DNA from: Clostridia bacterium
Lineage (GTDB): Bacteria > Bacillota > Clostridia > Oscillospirales > QAMX01
DNA: 7,061 nucleotides
Direction of reading: 5' to 3'
Assembly: GCA_017547975.1 (NCBI GenBank)
Contig: JAFYNU010000164.1
Span: forward strand, 1 to 7,061
Below, one piece after another: positions 6,204 to 7,061 of this stretch. A program made the translations under genes and the position numbers. Numbering within the stretch: position 1 is the first letter of the stretch; each line of letters starts with the position of its first letter. The notes below the pieces were generated by a model, which did no database searches, had not been told where the DNA came from, and saw nothing but the letters and a program-made list of their open reading frames with translations.

Positions 6204-7061
6204 TTATGCGTGCTCGGCAAGAGCCAGCTCGATCAGTCGGTCCACCAGGGTGTCGTAATCCACGCCCACGGCTCCGAAAAGCTTGGGGTACATGCTGATG
6301 CTGGTGAAGCCGGGCAGGGTGTTGATCTCGTTGAAAATGATGGCGTTGTCGCTCTTTCGCATGAAGAAGTCCACCCGGGAAAGACCCCGGCCGTCCAGGG
6401 CGGCGAAAATGCGGCGGGCGGCGTCCCGAAGCTCCTCCGCCTTGCCCTCCGGCAGGGTGGTGGGAATCAGGGTCACCGATTCGGCGTTGTTGTATTTGGC
6501 GTCGTAGGAGTAGAATTCATCGGCGGCCAGAACCTCACCCACGCAGGAAACCTCAACGTCGGTGTTGCCCAAAACGGCGGTCTCCAGTTCACGGCCCACG
6601 ATGCATTCCTCCAGAATGACCTTCCGGTCGTGGGCAAAGGCCAGATCGATGGCGGAAATCAGGCTTTCCCGGTTGGTAGCTTTGGAAATGCCCACCGAGC
6701 TTCCCGCCGAGGCGGGCTTTACGAAGATGGGGTAGAGGAGATCGCTCTCCGCCTTTTCGATGAAGGGGGTGGGATCGGCCTTGTATTCGTGCTGACGGAT
6801 GGTCAGGTATTTGGCCTGCTGGACACCGATGGTATCCACCACGATCTTGGTGTAGCCCTTATCCATGCTGGCGGCGGAGGCAAAAACCCCGCAGCCCACG
6901 TAGGGGATTTTGGCAAGCTCGAAAAGCCCCTGGATGGTGCCGTCCTCGCCGTTTTTGCCGTGGAGCACCGGGAAGACCACGTCCACCGAAAGGAAGCTTG
7001 TGGTTTCACCAAACAGGACGATATTGCCCAGGGTGGCATCCGGCAGGATGGCGCAGGGAAC
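6204..7061 (-). CDS. ddl: D-alanine--D-alanine ligase, N-terminus outside window
   Basis: This ATP-grasp enzyme joins two D-alanines in the cytoplasm to form the dipeptide at the end of the peptidoglycan stem. The open frame runs to the right edge, so 285 C-terminal residues are visible and the true start lies beyond it. A GTG at 6986 is internal: the 25 codons before it continue a normal ligase N-domain, and DVVFPVLHG follows. Counting from the first visible residue, motifs are HGKNGEDGTIQG (34-45), SMDKGYTK (65-72), the ATP-grasp lysine in FVKPASAG (113-120), the serine loop GSSVGISK (120-127), RVDFF (229-233), Mg-binding FNEINT (243-248) and PGFTSISMYPKL (250-261). The omega loop YDAKYNN keeps the Tyr (190) typical of D-Ala specificity, unlike VanA-type D-lactate ligases. 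Firmicute homologues are about 350 residues, so roughly 60-90 may be missing. It is followed by murI after 13 nt. Confidence 0.95.
   Translation of the reverse strand, partial: VPCAILPDATLGNIVLFGETTSFLSVDVVFPVLHGKNGEDGTIQGLFELAKIPYVGCGVFASAASMDKGYTKIVVDTIGVQQAKYLTIRQHEYKADPTPFIEKAESDLLYPIFVKPASAGSSVGISKATNRESLISAIDLAFAHDRKVILEECIVGRELETAVLGNTDVEVSCVGEVLAADEFYSYDAKYNNAESVTLIPTTLPEGKAEELRDAARRIFAALDGRGLSRVDFFMRKSDNAIIFNEINTLPGFTSISMYPKLFGAVGVDYDTLVDRLIELALAEHA

Noticed and set aside
5156..6298. A 380-codon open frame on the plus strand antisense to murI and its neighbours
   Set aside because: It crosses three real genes on the other strand, has no ribosome binding site, and its translation is Gly/His-rich without recognisable motifs. 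It is a codon-bias shadow.
6204..7061. A vancomycin-resistance type D-Ala-D-lactate or D-Ala-D-serine ligase
   Set aside because: The omega loop keeps Tyr in AKYNN, typical of D-Ala-D-Ala ligases, and there is no vanH, vanX or vanRS gene beside it. The neighbour is murI, consistent with a housekeeping ligase.
1..7061. A novel defence, mobile or RNA-based system
   Set aside because: No repeats in array form, transposase, integrase, toxin-antitoxin pair, tRNA or structured RNA could be recognised. Apart from short gaps, all sequence is accounted for by known housekeeping families.

Overview
The window is a tightly packed block of six genes, all on the minus strand and transcribed from right to left, plus the first codons of a seventh gene at the left edge. 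The DNA is GC-rich by eye, and the genes avoid TTA, CTA and TCA codons. Gene content, strong GGAGG-type ribosome binding sites and a DUF1934 (YwiB-like) gene directly upstream of argS point to a Firmicute, most likely a GC-rich clostridium of the Oscillospiraceae/Ruminococcaceae type. That placement is inferred from family resemblance, not from a search.

In transcription order: (1) D-alanine--D-alanine ligase, with its N-terminus beyond the right edge (7061-6204); (2) glutamate racemase murI (6190-5375); (3) a DUF1934 beta-barrel protein (5364-4933); (4) arginyl-tRNA synthetase argS (4883-3174); (5) a stand-alone homocysteine S-methyltransferase with an unusual C-terminal extension (3161-1959); (6) the Hsp90 chaperone htpG (1931-114); (7) a gene fragment starting at 49 behind a strong Shine-Dalgarno. 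Gaps between genes are 10-64 nt, so no stretch over 300 bases lacks a gene. No convincing internal promoter is visible, and genes 1-6 are plausibly one transcript. A near-perfect 14-bp dyad (79-107) after htpG is the only candidate boundary.

Functionally, the first two genes supply D-amino-acid building blocks for peptidoglycan: D-Ala-D-Ala and D-Glu. The next two form the common Firmicute DUF1934-argS pair. The last two concern methionine synthesis and protein folding. This looks like a housekeeping cluster; I see no mobile element, CRISPR array, RNA gene, toxin-antitoxin or defence system.

The most interesting feature is the C-terminal extension of the homocysteine methyltransferase. An acidic linker is followed by about 45 residues resembling an internal piece of the MetH methyltetrahydrofolate domain, while the folate-binding start of that domain and everything after it are missing. 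Second is a Cys-Gly-Thr motif in glutamate racemase where most family members have Cys-Asn-Thr.
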